A stretch of 64,000 bases of DNA from Porites lobata. Taxonomy: Eukaryota; Cnidaria; Anthozoa; Scleractinia; Poritidae. The stretch is from assembly GCA_942486035.1 (NCBI GenBank), contig CALNXK010000035.1:2442001-2506000 (forward strand). Reading direction: 5' to 3'. Every line of letters starts with the position of its first letter. Position 1 is the first letter of the stretch. Of the stretch, positions 26,301 to 39,769 are shown piece after piece. The notes beneath the pieces are model-generated. The model searched no databases and was not told where the DNA came from. It saw only the letters and a program-made list of their open reading frames with translations. The position numbers were made by a program, and so were the translations under genes.

Positions 26301-28997
26301 CGCTCTGTCTGCAGGTGTTTCGGCCTTTACTTATTCTAGCGTGAAAAGAACCGTGTCGACTAGTACCTTGGACCCCAACGACGTTAGCATGTAAAGCGTG
26401 CAACTCACCCACTGTTGCCAAGTGTCTCCGCCTTTACTTATGCTAGCGTATTAACGACAGTGTCGACTCGTTCTTAGGCCTTCACTTAAGCTAGGATGTA
26501 AGCCAGACTGTCGAGCACCACCTTGGTCTTTACTTTACCCGGTGTGTTCGCAATTGTTTCAACCTCTATCTTTCGCTTCCGTTGGATGTAGCACCTTGGC
26601 CACTGTCTAAGCCTTTATATCACTTAGTGTTCTCTACAGTGTCTAAGCCTCGACCTCTGCTACCGTGTCACTCAGAGCATAAAGTAGTGCTTCGGCCTTT
26701 AGATCGGCCAATGTCTCGCCTAGTACCGCAACCTCCCATTCTGCTAGCTTGTGAGCCACAGCATCAACTAGTACCTCTGTCATAACAAAAGGCCAGTGAG
26801 TTTTTCCTATTGTCTCACGCTCTACTTTGTGTAGGCTATATGTGTTTTACTAATATTCTTATTCTCCAGAGTGAAAACGTCTAAGCCAGTGCTTCGGCTT
26901 CAACAACTTCTTTGACATTGTGGCTTGGCCTCTACACAGGTTAGTGTGTCCGGAATTGTGTTGGCCACCCCATCTAATTACGTGTCAGGAATTCTGTCGA
27001 CTAGTGCCTCAACCTTTAGTATTGTTGCCAACGTTTAAAGTAGTGATGCGCTCTTTACATTGGTAAATGTATCTTAAGTTAAACGCCCTTTACCTGTCTT
27101 ATTTTGTCAGCCTGCATATCAGCCGATGCCTAAGCCTCCACATTGGGCAGTCTGTCGCCTGGTGTTTCGGCTCTCATCTTTTGCTACCGTGTGATTCAAC
27201 GCCTCGAGCAGTGTCTGGACCTTTATATCAGTTAGTGAATCATAGAGTGTATTAGCGTTGACCACTCCTACCGTGTCAGCCAGAGCATCAATTAGAGCCT
27301 CGGTCATAACATGGGGCAGTTTGATTGAAAGTGTCTTGGGCTCTACCTCTAGTAGCGTGTCGGTGCGTTGGTGACAATCTTGGCCTGCACATATGGAAAC
27401 GTAGACATCACTTCCTTAGCTTTAACTCCAATCAGTGTGTAGACAACCGTGTTTTCTCCAGTCCGGCAACAGTGTGAACTTCTGTTAACCGCGGTGCTTT
27501 AACTTCCACACAAGCAAGTGTGTCTGCATTTGTCTTATCCACCACCTCTGATAGCCACCACCTCTCCCAGTATTTTGCCAACCGTCTTGGCCTGCAGCTC
27601 TGCCACCGTGGTGACCAGCGTCTAATCTGTTGCTCCGACCTTCACATCCGTCAGTGTTTCCCTAACCTTACGGTCTTCACCTCGGCAAGCCTATCAGTCA
27701 TCGTATTGACCGATGCCTTAGCGTCTACATCGGGCAGAGTGCAAACAAGTTTTTAGGCCTTCATCTCTGCTAGGCTGTAATGCATCGTTTTCAAAAGTGA
27801 TACGGCCTCCACATCACGCACTGTATCGCAGAAAGTTGTCGGCCTGAATCTCTGCTAGCGTGTTGGCCAGCGCCTCAAACACAGCCTCAGCCTCGGCCTT
27901 GCCTTGTGTGTTGGTAAGTGTCTTGCTTGGCTTCTTTTCTTTTCTAGCGTGTCTGCCAGCGTTCTAACCACTGGTCTGGCCTACATATCGCATAGGGTCT
28001 CATCTTGTCCAGTTTGCAAGTCTTTTCACTGGCCAATTTGTCGCTACGTGTCTAGGGCCTCACCTCTGGTAGCCTGTCAGCCAGCCTGTCGGCAGATGCT
28101 ACAGCCATCGTGCAGAGTGTTGCGAGGTGTTTCGGCCTGCACCTTTGCTAGGCTGTGATGCATCGTGTTGACAAGTGCCTTTGTGTACTCATCACCCAAT
28201 GTCTGCCAAAAAGTTGGTACAAATCTCTGCTACCATGTTGGCCAGGGCCTCGACCATGGCTTCTCTCTCAGCTTCGCCTTCTGAGTGGTAAGTCTCTTGT
28301 CATGTTTTCTTTGCTAGCGTATCTGCTAGCGTTTTGACCACTTGCCTGGCCGGTGAAGGTCAGGCTGGGTGCGCTGACCGGTGGCATGGGTTCATGACTG
28401 CCATTGTCGGAAACAGCGTTAATACTGGTGATGCAGCCTTCAGATCCGTCAGTGTGTGTCGGCAACTTTGTCAACTTTTACCTCGGCTACCCTGTCAAAC
28501 AGCTAGTCGGAAAATCCTTAAGCCTCCACATCGCGCAGTCTGTTGCCTTGTTCTTTGGTCTCTACCTCTGCAAGGTTGTGATCCAGCGTGTTATACTTTT
28601 TCTCAAGTGTGTCTTTAAGTCATTTGGCCACCACATTTGCTTGGCGGCCATGTCGCCCAGCGTTTTGGCAATCGTCTTGGCTTCTACCCTTTGCTAGCGT
28701 CGCGGCTAGAGTTAAAATAGTGCTGCACCCTGCAGATATGGCAGTGTGCCGGCAACTTTTCTGGCCTTCACCTCTTCTAGACTGTCAGCCAGCGTGTCCT
28801 TTGATGCCTCAGCTTCTTCCTTTGCTAAACTTTGCTGCATCGTGATGATAGGTGGCTTGGTCTCCAAATCACGCACTTTCTCGTAAAATCATCTCAGCCT
28901 TAATTTCTCCTAAAGTGTTTGTAATCGCGTAAGGCAGCGCCTCAGCTTGCACTTCGCCTGGTGTGTCTTTAAGTGTCCCGGCCTCTATTGTTTGCTA

Positions 28998-29242
28998 CAA
29001 TCTCGCAGAGCATTTTTTCGAAAATGAAACCTGTACCGGTTCTTCCCTCTCCCGCTTTTGCTGAAAGCAATGTTTTTGTGTATTCAAAAGAAAGCCTGAT
29101 TCCTAGGCGTCTGTGGAAAGCAACATTAAATTGGGTGAAGGGTTTTTCTTTCCGCAAAAGCGTCAGTTTGAAAAAATGTTTTGTTGCGTAACAAAGTAGG
29201 CATGCTAGGAAAAACTTTCTCAACTAGATTTATCCCTTATTT
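28998..29242. mobile_element. TA-flanked ~250-bp insertion, copy 3 (MITE-like)
   Basis: Third copy of the element at 7,701 and 20,336. The left end is caatctcgca after tttgcta. The right end reads cccttatttta before gcgtttctgcc, so a TA again meets the array. The array resumes exactly where the empty site in block D (tttgctagcgtttctacc, near 41,653) would predict. The minus-strand open frame is 84 codons, and the plus strand is open for 72. Confidence 0.6.
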
Positions 29243-29483
29243 TAGCGTTTCTGCCAGAGTCAGACAACTGGCTTGGCCTCTATATCGCTTAGTACCTTTT
29301 CTTGTCTAGTTTTCCGGCCTTTACATCGGTTAGTTTGTCGCTAAGTGTCTCGGGCCTTACCTCTGCTAGTGTGTTAGCTAAAATATCGACTATTGCTTTC
29401 TTATTCGTCTTTGTAACGCTTCGTGTCTAGGGCTGCACTTGTAGTCGCCTTTTAGCCAGAGTATGGAGCAGTAAAAAGCCTGC

Positions 29484-29517
29484 ACATTGCCAAGTGCATC
29501 ACATTGCCAAGTGCATC
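29484..29517. repeat. 17-bp exact tandem duplication
   Basis: The unit acattgccaagtgcatc occurs at 29,484-29,500 and again immediately at 29,501-29,517. The equivalent place in block B, near 20,830, has only one copy. The duplication is recent and local, and out of codon phase. Confidence 0.9.
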
Positions 29518-30010
29518 ACTGTCTCGACTTTTACCTCTGCTTCTCTTTCGGCCAGCATGTTTTGCAGTCTCTGAACCTTTTTATTCTGCAGTGTGTCGCT
29601 AGGTGTTTTGGCCTTTAATGGTCGAATGGTGTCAGAGTGCCTATGGACTTATGCGTTAGCTTTCACTTCTTTAGTGTCTAATAAACGATCTCGGAATTCA
29701 CCTTGCACGTGTCACCTAGTGTCTGAACCGGTGCCTCGAGCTGTTCGTAGCGTAATGTGGCGCGAAGTGTCTCGGTCTTGAAAACTGCAACCATCTGAAA
29801 AAGCGTTTCTACAACTGGCTCGGCCTACACATAACGCCCTTCTTCGACAAGTGTGTAAGAGATTTCTTCCAGATCAGCCAGTGTGTCGCTAAATTTCTGG
29901 GGCTTGATTTCTGCTAGCGTGTGAGCCACCGCGTCGAGCCGTGCATAGGCCTCTACTTTAACCTTTCTTCACATAGCTCAATATATCGGCATATGTCGTC
30001 TAGTAGCTTG

Positions 30011-30469
30011 TCAATTTTCCTGTGCACCAGTGCCTTGGCCTCCATATCGCACTGTGCCGTCAAATGTTTTGGTTTTTATCTTTGCAAGAGTGGCAGAAAA
30101 TTTGTTGTCGAGTGATTGGGCCTGCACATGGCCTAGTGTGTGCTCACTTTCTTGGCCTTTTCTTTCTTCTTTTAGCCTGTAAGCCAGCTTCTTGACCAAT
30201 GCCTTAGCCTCCACATTTCTCCGGGATTCGCGGGAAGTGTCCTTTTCCTTTTTCTTCACTAGTGTGTAAGCAAGTATGTCGACCAGTGCCAGGATTTTCA
30301 CATCACATAGTTTGTCTGCAAGTTTCTTAACCTGCAGTTCAGCTAGCGTGTGAGCCAGCGTGTTCAATAGCGCGCCAAAATCAACATGCCCAAGTGTGCA
30401 AAAAAATCTCTTGGCCATTATCTCTGATATCTTATCAGCCATTGTGTTACTCAGTGTCTTAACGTGCAC
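30011..30469 (-). pseudogene. minus-strand repeat-peptide fragment with Lys-rich module (152 codons)
   Basis: Open for 152 codons in the array's minus-strand sense. It starts with typical repeat units (HTLAELQVKKLADKLCDVK at about residues 40-58). It then has a Lys-rich break, LVKKKEKDTSRESRRN, at about residues 70-85, followed by repeat units again. Related Lys-rich breaks occur in frame at 8,874-9,068, 21,540-21,560 and 42,600-42,680, so the module is a fixed part of the higher-order unit. The C-terminus falls out of the repeat rhythm (RYGGQG), probably after a frameshift. The start Met is not supported by any context. I do not assign a function. Confidence 0.4.
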
Positions 30470-30990
30470 TCTGCCACTGTTGGCAAGTGTCTTAGCCTTG
30501 ACTTATGTTAGCGTGACAACCACCTTGTCGACTAGTGCCTCCGACTTCACCTAAGCTAGGATGTAAGGCAGTGCATAGAGAAAGGCCGGGGTTTCTACTT
30601 CGCTCTGTGTGTCAGTAGTTATTTCGGCCTCCAGCTTTTACTGGCATGTCATGCAGCACCTAGACGAGCGTCTGGGATTTCGTATTACTCAGTGTCTCGT
30701 ACAGTGTTTCATCCCCAACCTCTTCTACCGTGACAGCCAAAGCATGAAGTCGTGCCTCGGCTTTCAACTCGACCAGTTTTGTCTCCTAGTGTCTCGGCCT
30801 CAACCCCTGCTAGCCTGTCAGCCACAGCATAAAATGGTGTCTGCGTTATTATATCAGCCAGTGTGTTTCCTATTTTTTTGAGCTGAACGTCTAGTAGCGT
30901 GTCAGTGTGTTGGTAACACTTTTTGCCTGCACTCGCGAAAACGTGTGCACCAGGATGTGCAATACACATGCCCAAGTGTGTAGGCAAGTG

Positions 30991-33900
30991 TCTTAGTCTT
31001 TATCGCAGATAACTTGTCGGCCGGTCTATTAAACAGTTTTTTCGGCAAATGTGTTTAATAGTGTCTTAAGCTCTACATCTAGTAGCGTGTCAGTGTGTCA
31101 GTAACACTTTGGTCTGCACTTTCGGAAACTTGTAACTGTGCGTATACACAAGTGCCTTAGGTTCAAATTCGTTTAGTGTGTTAATATCTATGTAAGCCTG
31201 CACATCTGCAACACTGTCACCTTCTGTTTTGACTGGCGCCGGCAAACCCAACACAGGTTAGTGTGTCCGGAATTGTCTTGGCCACCACATCTGATAGCGT
31301 GTCAAGAAGTGGTCTATTAAGGTCTCGATTTTTTTGACACCAAATTTTTCAGACTCCATTGCTCCTACCGTGTGAGCCATGCCGTGCAGCAGTTTTTTTG
31401 TTTTCACCTCAACCTCTCTTTACATAGCTCAATATGTCGGCATTATTCTGACTTTCACCTCTTATGGCCTTTGAACTGTTTTTGCAACAAGTGCCTTTGC
31501 CTCTAAATTGGGCAGTGTGCCAGCACTTGTCTTGCACTTCATTTCTGCTACGGTAGCAAGAAATTTGTTGACAAGTGCCTTTGCGTGCACATGGTCTAGT
31601 GTGTTTCTAAGTTTCTTGGCCACTTCTGCTAGCCTGACAGCCAGCGTCTTGAGCTATGGCTTAACCTCTACATCTCTCCGGGTGTTACCACATGTTTTTT
31701 TCTCTTTGCTTGCTATTATGTACGCAAGCTCGTCCACCACTGCTATGGCTTAACATCTTATAGTGTGTTTCGACGTTTTGTAACCTACACCTTACCAAGT
31801 GTGTGAGCCAGTGAGTCTAATAATGCCTGGGAATTCACATAATTAAATGTGTGGGCAAGTATCTCGCCCTTTATCTCTGATAGATTCTCAGCCAGTGTGT
31901 CATGCAGTGCCTTAGCGTGCACTTTTCTTACTGTCAGCAAGTGTCTTCGGTTTTACTTAAGCTAGCGTGAAAACCACGGTGGCAAACATTGCCTCGGCCT
32001 CCAACTAAGCTATCATATAAGCCAGCGTGTCTAACAGTGGCCTGGTTTCTACTTCAGCTTGTGTATCACCGCTATTTTTGGCCCCAATCTTAAACTAGCG
32101 TGTGGTGCAGTGCCTTGACTAGTGTGTCGGCCTATATATCACTTAGTGTCTTCTACAGTGTCGCAGCCTTGATCTCTGCTACCGAGTCAGTTAGAGCATA
32201 AGTTTGCGCCTCGGCCTTCACATCGGCTAGTGTGTCGCCTTGTTTCTAGGCCTTTACTTCTGCTACCGTGTAAATGACACAGCAACAATTGGTGCCTCGG
32301 CCATCCATCGGCCAAAGTGTTTGCTACTGTCTGGCGCCCTATATATAGTAGCGTATTAGTATGTCAGTAACACTCTAGGCCTGCACTTGTAGAAACGTGT
32401 CATCCTGCGTATAGACTAGGGCCACAGCTTCAACTTCATTTAGTGTCTCAACTTCTTGAGAAGGCTTCAGTGCGGCATTGCTTTCACTTTCTGTTTTGAC
32501 CGTTGCCTCGCGCTCCACACAATACAAGGTCTCCGCAAATATCTTGGCCACCACCATTTTAATAGGGTGTCAGCAAGCGTGTGTATTAGTGCTTGGTACT
32601 CTATACTGCTCAATGTTTTGCCAACTGTCTCTGCCTTTATCTCTGCTAGCGTGGGGCCAGCGTTCCGACTTTTGATTCGGACTTCATTCCTACCCTTCAC
32701 TTGTACATGCCTTTGGGCGAAAGCTTAGCTTGCAAATGGGGCAATGTGTCGTTTGGTTTTTCGGCGTCTTTCTTTGCGTCTTTGCTTTTCCGTGCTTTAA
32801 CTTACACATCACACACTTTCTTGCCAAAACTAATCGGCTTCAATCGCTTTTTGCGTGTCGACCAACTCATTCAACAGTGCCTTGACTTTCACTTCGTCCT
32901 GTTCGTTAGCAAGTGTCTCGGGGTTTATCTTTTGCTACCGGGTCATTCAGCGCGTCGACCAGGGTCTCTGTCTTCATATCACTCAGTGTCTCGTACAGTT
33001 TTTTCAGCCTTCACGTCGCCCGGTGTTTTTTTAACCATTTTAGATGAGAATTAATTAGTGCCTCGGTAATCACATTAAGCAATGTGTTTCTTAGTTTCTG
33101 CCACTCTCCGTTGAATACCGTGTAACCAACAGCATGCACAACTATCTTAGTGTGTTGCCCAGTGTCTCTGTCGTCAAGTGTGCTTACGTTAGTCACAGTG
33201 TCGACCGATGTTTCGGTCTTGATATCGCTCAGTGTGTCGGTAACACTCTTGGCCTTCACTTGTGAAAACGTCTAAGGCTGCCTTTAGACCAGTGCCTTAC
33301 CTTCAACTTTTTTCAGTGCGTCGACAACTGTCTAAGCTTCCACTCTTGCAAGAGGATCAGGTTTTATTTAAACCACTTTTTCCGGTTTCGTCACAGGTTA
33401 GTGAGTTCGCAGTTTTTTTGCCCACCACCTCTGATAGCGTGGCAGAAAAGGTTTTGACCAGAGCTTGCGACTCTACGTCGCCCGGTGTTTCGCGTCTTGG
33501 CTTCCTCCTCTGTGGGCGAGGCGACCAGCGTTTAAACTGGTGAAGCGCCCATCAAATCCAAAAGTGTCTCACCAAGTTTGTCGGCCCTTATCTCTGCTAT
33601 GCTGTTTTCTAGCGTTTTGGCTGAAGCTTCATCTCGCAGAGTTTTTACAGGTGTTTGAGCCTTTACTTCTGGTAGGCAGTATTGCATCGTGGTGACAAGT
33701 GTGTTGGCCTACACATCACCCGCTTTCTCGCAAAAAGTTGTCGCCCTCAATCTGTGCAAGCGTGTTGACCAGCCTATTCAGCAGTGCTTCGTCCGCCACT
33801 TTAAATTGTGTGTTGCCAAGTGTTGTTACCTCTATTTTTTGCTAGCGTGTCTGTTAGCGTTTTGACTACTGGTTTGGCCTTTAGCTCGGATAGTATCTAT

Positions 33901-36900
33901 TTCCGTACAGTGTGCTGTTCTTTACACCGGCTAATCTTTCGTCACGTGTCTTGGTAATAACCTCTGCAAGCCTATCAGCCAGAGCATCAATTAGTGCCTC
34001 GGTCATTAAATCGGCCAGTGTCTTTTATAGTGTCTTGGTGTCTTTCTCTAGAAATCCTGTCAGTAAAAGCATCTAAGAGTAAGTTGGCCTTTACATTGCC
34101 CAGTGTGTCACCAGTGTCTTTGCCATCACCTGCAATTGCGTCAGTCAGCGTGTCAGCCTGTGCTTCGGTTGTAATATTAATTGGTGTCTTATAGAGTGTG
34201 TCAGGTTCAACGTCCGCTACTGTGTCTACCTCAGCATAAAGTAGCCCTTAGGCCTTTACATTGATCCATGTCTCTCGGCCAGCATCTCTGTTAGCGTGTC
34301 AACCAAACCATTTAAAAGTGTCCTGGTAATCACATCGGCCTTTGTGTTTCGTAGTGTCTCGGGCTTTATATCTTATAGCGTGTCAGTAAGTTAATAACAC
34401 TCTTGGCCTGCAATTGTGAAAACCTGTGATGGTGCGTATAGACCAGTGCCTTAGCTTGAACTTCAATCAGTCTGTCGACAAAAGTGTAAGCCTCCAGTAT
34501 CTCACCAGTATCACTCTGTGTTTTGCCAGCTGTTTTGGCCTTTATCTCTGCTACCGTAAAGGCCAGTGACACCACTGGTGATTTGGCCTTTAGATCTTTC
34601 AGTGATTTGCTAATTTTCCCCAGCATTTACCTCTTCTAGATTGTCAGCTAATGTGTCAGCCAATGCGTCAGCCTCCATCCAGCCTCGTTTTTCGGCCTCT
34701 ACTTCTGCAATTCTTTGATGCACCGTGTTAATTTGTGCCTGCAGTTCCAAATCACCCACTGTCTTGCTTAAACTGTTCGGCCTCAAAGACTGCTTACGCG
34801 TTTACCAGCACGTTAAACAGTGCATTAAGTACCACTTTGCCCTGTTTGTTACCTATGTTGCTTTGTGTCTCAGGCTGCTCTTGTGCTGGCTTTTTAGCCA
34901 AAATATCGACAAGTGATAGGCCTCTTCATTGGCAAGTGTATCACCCACTGTCTCGGCTTTCACCTCTGATTGCCGTGCCAGAAGCATGTCCACCAGTAAA
35001 AGGCTTCCGCTTAACCCAATGTCTACCTACATGTTTTTGCCTTTAATCCTGGAATCGTGTCAGCCTGCCTATGCAACAATGCCTTAGCTTTCACTTCTTA
35101 AGTGTCTAAACAACAGTGCAGACTCCCACCTCTGCACATGTCAGCTAATGTGTCGACCGGTCCCTTGATCTGCAAGTAGCCCAATGTGGCGCAAAGGTTC
35201 AAGTCCTTCAACTCTGATACCACATAAGCCAGCGTGTCGACTAGTAGCTCACCCGCACATCACAAAGTATGTCGACAAGTGTGTCCACTTTTATCTGTCC
35301 CATCGCATAGGCGATGCCTTGCACAATGGCCACTGCGACGCCAAATTTCTTGCTTTTCATTGGACCTAACGTGTTAGGCAGCGCGCCGAGCAGTTTCTCG
35401 TCCATAACTTTGACCTCTCTGCACATAGCTTGAGATGTCGGCATAATTCTCACTCTACCTCTGGTAGCGTGTAAGCAAATTTCTTGACCACTGACTCGGC
35501 CACACATGGCCTAGTGTGTCGCTAACTGTCTTAGCCATTACTTCTGTTACCCTGTCAGCCACCGTCTTGACAAACGCCTTAAGCTCCACATCTCTTCGGG
35601 TGTCGCGGTATGTACGTTTTCCTTTTACCCTGCTAGCATAAAAGCAAGCACCTCAACCAGCTCTAAGACTTTTTCATCACAAAGTGTTTCTGCAGGTCTC
35701 TCAACCTGCACTTCAGCTAACGTGTGAGCCACGGTGACTAATAATGCCTCGAAAAACAAACCACGAAGTGTGTAGGCAAGTGTCTCGGCCTTTATCTCTT
35801 ATACCTTAAAAGCCAGTGTGTCACCTAGTGTCTTAGCGTAAAACTCTTTCATTGTCGCCGAGTGTGTCAGCCTTTATTTATGCTAACGTGACAACCACCG
35901 TGTTGACTACTGCCGCGGCCTTCACCTAAGTTAGGATGTAAGGTAGCGTATCGAGCAAGTGCTTGGTTTCCACTTCGCTCTGTGTGTCGCCAATTGCTTC
36001 GGCATGCATTTTTAGCAAGCGTGTCTTGCAGCAGCTTTAGTGTCCCGTAAAGGTTTTCAGCCTCTACCTCTACTACAGTGCCAGCCAGAGCATAAAGTTG
36101 TGCATCGACTTTAACATCGGCTAGTGTTGTCTCTAAGTGTCTCGGCCTCTACCTCTCATAGAGTGTCAACCACAGCATCAAATTTGCCTGGCTTATTTTA
36201 ACCACCATTGTGTTTGCTAGTGAAGTTTGCTAGTGAGGTGCTTCAAGTTTAAGTTTTGCGTCTACCAGCGCGTCAGTGAGTCGGTAACACTTTAGGCCTG
36301 CACTTGCAAAAACGTGTGGGCCACCGTGTCTAATACTAATTCGGAATGCAAATGCCTAAGTGTGTAGGCAAGTGTCTGGGCCTTTACCTCTCAAAGCTTG
36401 TCAGCTGGTGCGTCAACCAGTGCCTTAACGTCCAACTCTTTCACTGTTGCAAAGTTTTTAGGCCTTTTCTTATGCAGGCGTGACAACCACCGTGTCGACA
36501 AGTGCCTCGGACTTCACCGCAGTTAGAATGTAAGGCAGCTGGTAAACGAGTTCCTTCGTTTCCACTTCGCCCAATGTGTCACAAATTGTTTGGTCCTCCA
36601 TCTTTTTGCCAGCGTGTCATGCAGCATCTTTTAAATTGCCTCGGCCTTACATTACTCAGTGACTCGTACAGTATTTTAGCCTCCAACTCTGCTAGCGTGT
36701 CAGCCAGACAATGAAGTGGTACTTCAGCTTTAAGATTAGTTAGTGTTTTCGCCTAGTGTCTCGTCCTTCACTCTTGCTAGCGTGTTAGACGTAGCAGACG
36801 GTGGCCTCGGGCTCTACATAGAACAAATGTCTTCTGCGCTACCTCTGACAGATTAAGAGATAGCGTGTCGACCACTGCCTGGGCCTCAGACCTTGTCAGG

Positions 36901-39769
36901 CGGTGTGTCAACCAGTGCCTAAGTTTCTAACTCTCCCACTATCGCCAAGTGTCTCGGCCTTTACTTATGCTACCGTGACAACCACCGTGTCGACTAGTGC
37001 CTCAGTCTTAGCCTAAGCTCGCATGTAGGCCAGCGTGTTAGGCAGCGACATTTTTTGCACTTCACTCTTTGTGTCACCAACTGTTTCGGCCTCTATTTTT
37101 TTTGCTTGCGTTTCATAGAGCACCTCTACCAGTGTCTCGGCTCTTATATCATCCATTGTCTTGTATATGGTCTCAGCTTCGACCTCTGCTGCAATTTCAG
37201 CCAGCGTGTTCGCTGATGCCTTAGTGTCCATATCGCGCAGATTCTTGGGAGGTGTTTGGGCCTTTACTTCAGGTAAGCTGTAATGCACCGTGTTTTTCGG
37301 CCTGCACACCAGCCACAGTCTCGCAAAAAAAATGTCGGCCTTAATCTCTCCTAGGGTGTATACCACTGCGTCGAGCAGTCCTTTGGCCTACACTTCGACT
37401 TGTGTCTCGATAAGTGTCTCGCCCTCTAGTCTTTGCTAAGCGACCAGCGTTTAAACTGGTGAAGCGACTATCACATCCATCTGTGTCTCGCCATCTTTGT
37501 CGGCTTTACCCTCTGCTACCCTCTTAGCCAACGTTTTTGCTGATGCCTTAGGGTCCATATCGCTCAGAGTGTCGACAAGTGTTTCGGCCTCTACCTTGCG
37601 TAGGCTGTAATGCATCGTGTTCACAAGTGTCTCGGCCTCTATATCAACCACTGTCTCACAGAAAAGTGTCGGTCTTAATCTCTGCAGGAGTGTCACCTAG
37701 ATTTTCGACGAATGCCTCGGCCTTTGCATCGGAAAATAGTTCTGGGTGCTGCCTCTGATAGTGTAGCAAATAACGTCTCGATGACGACCTGCGCCTGATA
37801 CCTTGTCAGCCGGTATGTCAAGCAGTGTCTAAGCGTCCAAATCTGTCACTGTCGACTAGTGCCTTGGCTGCAACCTAAGCCAGCATGTAAGCCATCATCT
37901 GAAGCCACGCCTTTGTTTTTACTTTGCTAAGGTGTCATCCACCACCTCAACCAGTGTCTTGCCCTATATATTACTAAGTGTCTTGTACAGTGTCTCAGTA
38001 TCAGTCTCTGCTACCGTGTCACCCAGACCATGAAGTAGTGCCTTGGCCTTTACCTCTGCTAGCGTGTCAGCCACAGCATCAATAAGTGCCTCAGTCATTA
38101 TAACGGCCACTGAGTGTCCTAGTGTCTTACGCTCTAAGTCTAGAAGAGTATCAGTGTGTCAGTAACACTCTTGGCCTGCACCTGCCTGCGTTTAGAGAAG
38201 TAAGTTAGCTTCAACTTCTTTTTGCACTGCTACAACAGTGTTACCTTCTGTTTTGAAAGGTGCCTTTGCCTCTACACAGGTTAGTGTGTCCGCAATTGTC
38301 TTGGTTACAACCAGTATCTCGACCTTCATGTCAGCAAATTTCTCGGACTTCATTTCTGCCATTGTGTGAGCCAGCGCGTCGAACAGTGCCTCGGACTGCA
38401 CTCTCTTCACCTCACTTTCACCTCTTGTGGCGTGTCAGGTGTTCTCTCAACCAGTGCCTTGGCCTCTTCATCGTGCAATGTGCCGCCAATTGTCTTGGCC
38501 CCCATCTCTGCTACCGTGGCAGCAAGTTTGTTGACCAGTACCTTTGCCTGCACTGGGTCTAGTGTGTCGCAAACTTTCTTGGCCTTTACTTCTGCTAGCC
38601 TTACAGCGAGCGTCTTGATCAAAGCCTTAACCTCTACATCTCTACTGGTGACACGACATATTTCTTTTTCTCTTTGCCTGCTAGCATGTAAGCAAGCTCG
38701 TCCACCAGAGCCAAAGCTTTAACATCACATAGCGTGACTCTAGGTTTGTTAATGTACACCTATATAGGGTATGAGCCAGAGCGTTTAATAGTGCCTCGGA
38801 GTTAACATGACCAAGTGTGCAAGTGTCTTGGCCTTTATCTCTAATAGCTTGTCAACCAGTGTGTCACCTCTCTCACTATCACCAAGTGTTTCGGAGTGCA
38901 CTTATACTAGCGTGACAACGACAATGTCGACCGGTGCCTCGGCCTCCACCTGAGCTACCATATAAGCCAGCGTGTCTTAAAGTGCCCTGGTTTCTACTTC
39001 ACCTTCTCTGTCACCAATTGTTTTGGCCTTAATCTTTTACTAGCGTTTCATGCAGCGCTTTGACAAGTGTCTAGGCCTTTATATCACTTAGTTTCTTGTA
39101 CAGTGTTGCAGCCTCAACCTCTGCTACTGAGTCACCGACACAAAAAAGTAGTGCCCCGGCCTTCACGTCGGCTAGTGTGTCGCCTAGTGTCTCGGACTTC
39201 AGCTCTGCTAGCCTTTCAGCCAGCGTGTTGGCTGGTGACTTAGCGTGCACATTTCGCAGAGTTACCACGAGTATTTGGCTACCTCTGCTAAGCTGTATTG
39301 CATCGTGGTGACAAGTGTGTCGGTCTCCAATTCACCTACTGTCTTGATAAAAGTTGCCAGCCTCAATCTCTACAAGCGTGTTAAAAAGCCTGTACGGCAG
39401 TGCCTTGTCCTCCACTTTAACATGTGTGTTGCCATGTGTCTCGGCCATTATTTTTAAGTAGAGTGTCTGTTAGCCTTTTGACCACTGGCTTGGCCTCCCA
39501 TCTCGCATAGCGTCTGTTTTTGTACAGTGCCCCGGCCTTTACATCGGCCAATCATTCAATAAGTGTCTCCAGCCCAACCTCTGCTACCCTGTCAACCGCC
39601 AGAAAATCAATTGGTGCCTCGGACATTACATCGGCCAGTGTTTTTTATAGTGTCTTAGGCTCTACTTCTAATAGCGTGTCAGCAAAAACATTAAAGAGCA
39701 CCTTGGCCTCGACCTTGCCCAGTGTTACCTATCACCTATCGCCATCACCTCCGCTTTCGTAAGTCAGCG
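30991..39769 (-). repeat. 84-bp array between blocks C and D
   Basis: This is a long, more diverged stretch of 84-bp units. It carries partial higher-order copies marked by landmark sites at 31,413, 35,413 and a remnant near 38,401, and by tttaaa sites near 33,530 and 37,448. A 12-bp tandem, gtttgctagtga, occurs at 36,212 and 36,225. Single spacers such as 34,725-34,916 break the rhythm but show no recognisable gene. No open frame exceeds about 120 codons. Confidence 0.7.
35241..35507 (-). pseudogene. repeat fragment with sense codons at a usually-stop site (88 codons)
   Basis: This frame reads through the landmark at 35,413-35,456 as RVRIMPTSQAMCREVKVMDE. In most of the other landmark copies the same place reads RIMPTY followed by TGA, and a second TGA lies four codons on. 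Here both positions are sense codons (CAA and TGC). Either this copy keeps an older coding state, or several substitutions coincided. Upstream and downstream are ordinary decayed units, so the fragment is not proposed as a gene. Confidence 0.35.

Larger units (their letters stand above)
23396..30990 (-). repeat. higher-order repeat block C
   Basis: Collinear with the right-hand three quarters of block B (13,630 to 22,215). It carries landmark copies at 25,791 and 29,962 and the TA-flanked insertion at 28,998. Its right limit is set by a stretch around 30,940-30,985 containing gtgcaatacacatgc, which matches 22,160-22,205. It is also collinear over a shorter span with block D, as 28,290 matches 41,000 and 29,962 matches 42,373. 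The repeat sense is minus strand and no intact gene is present. Confidence 0.75.
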
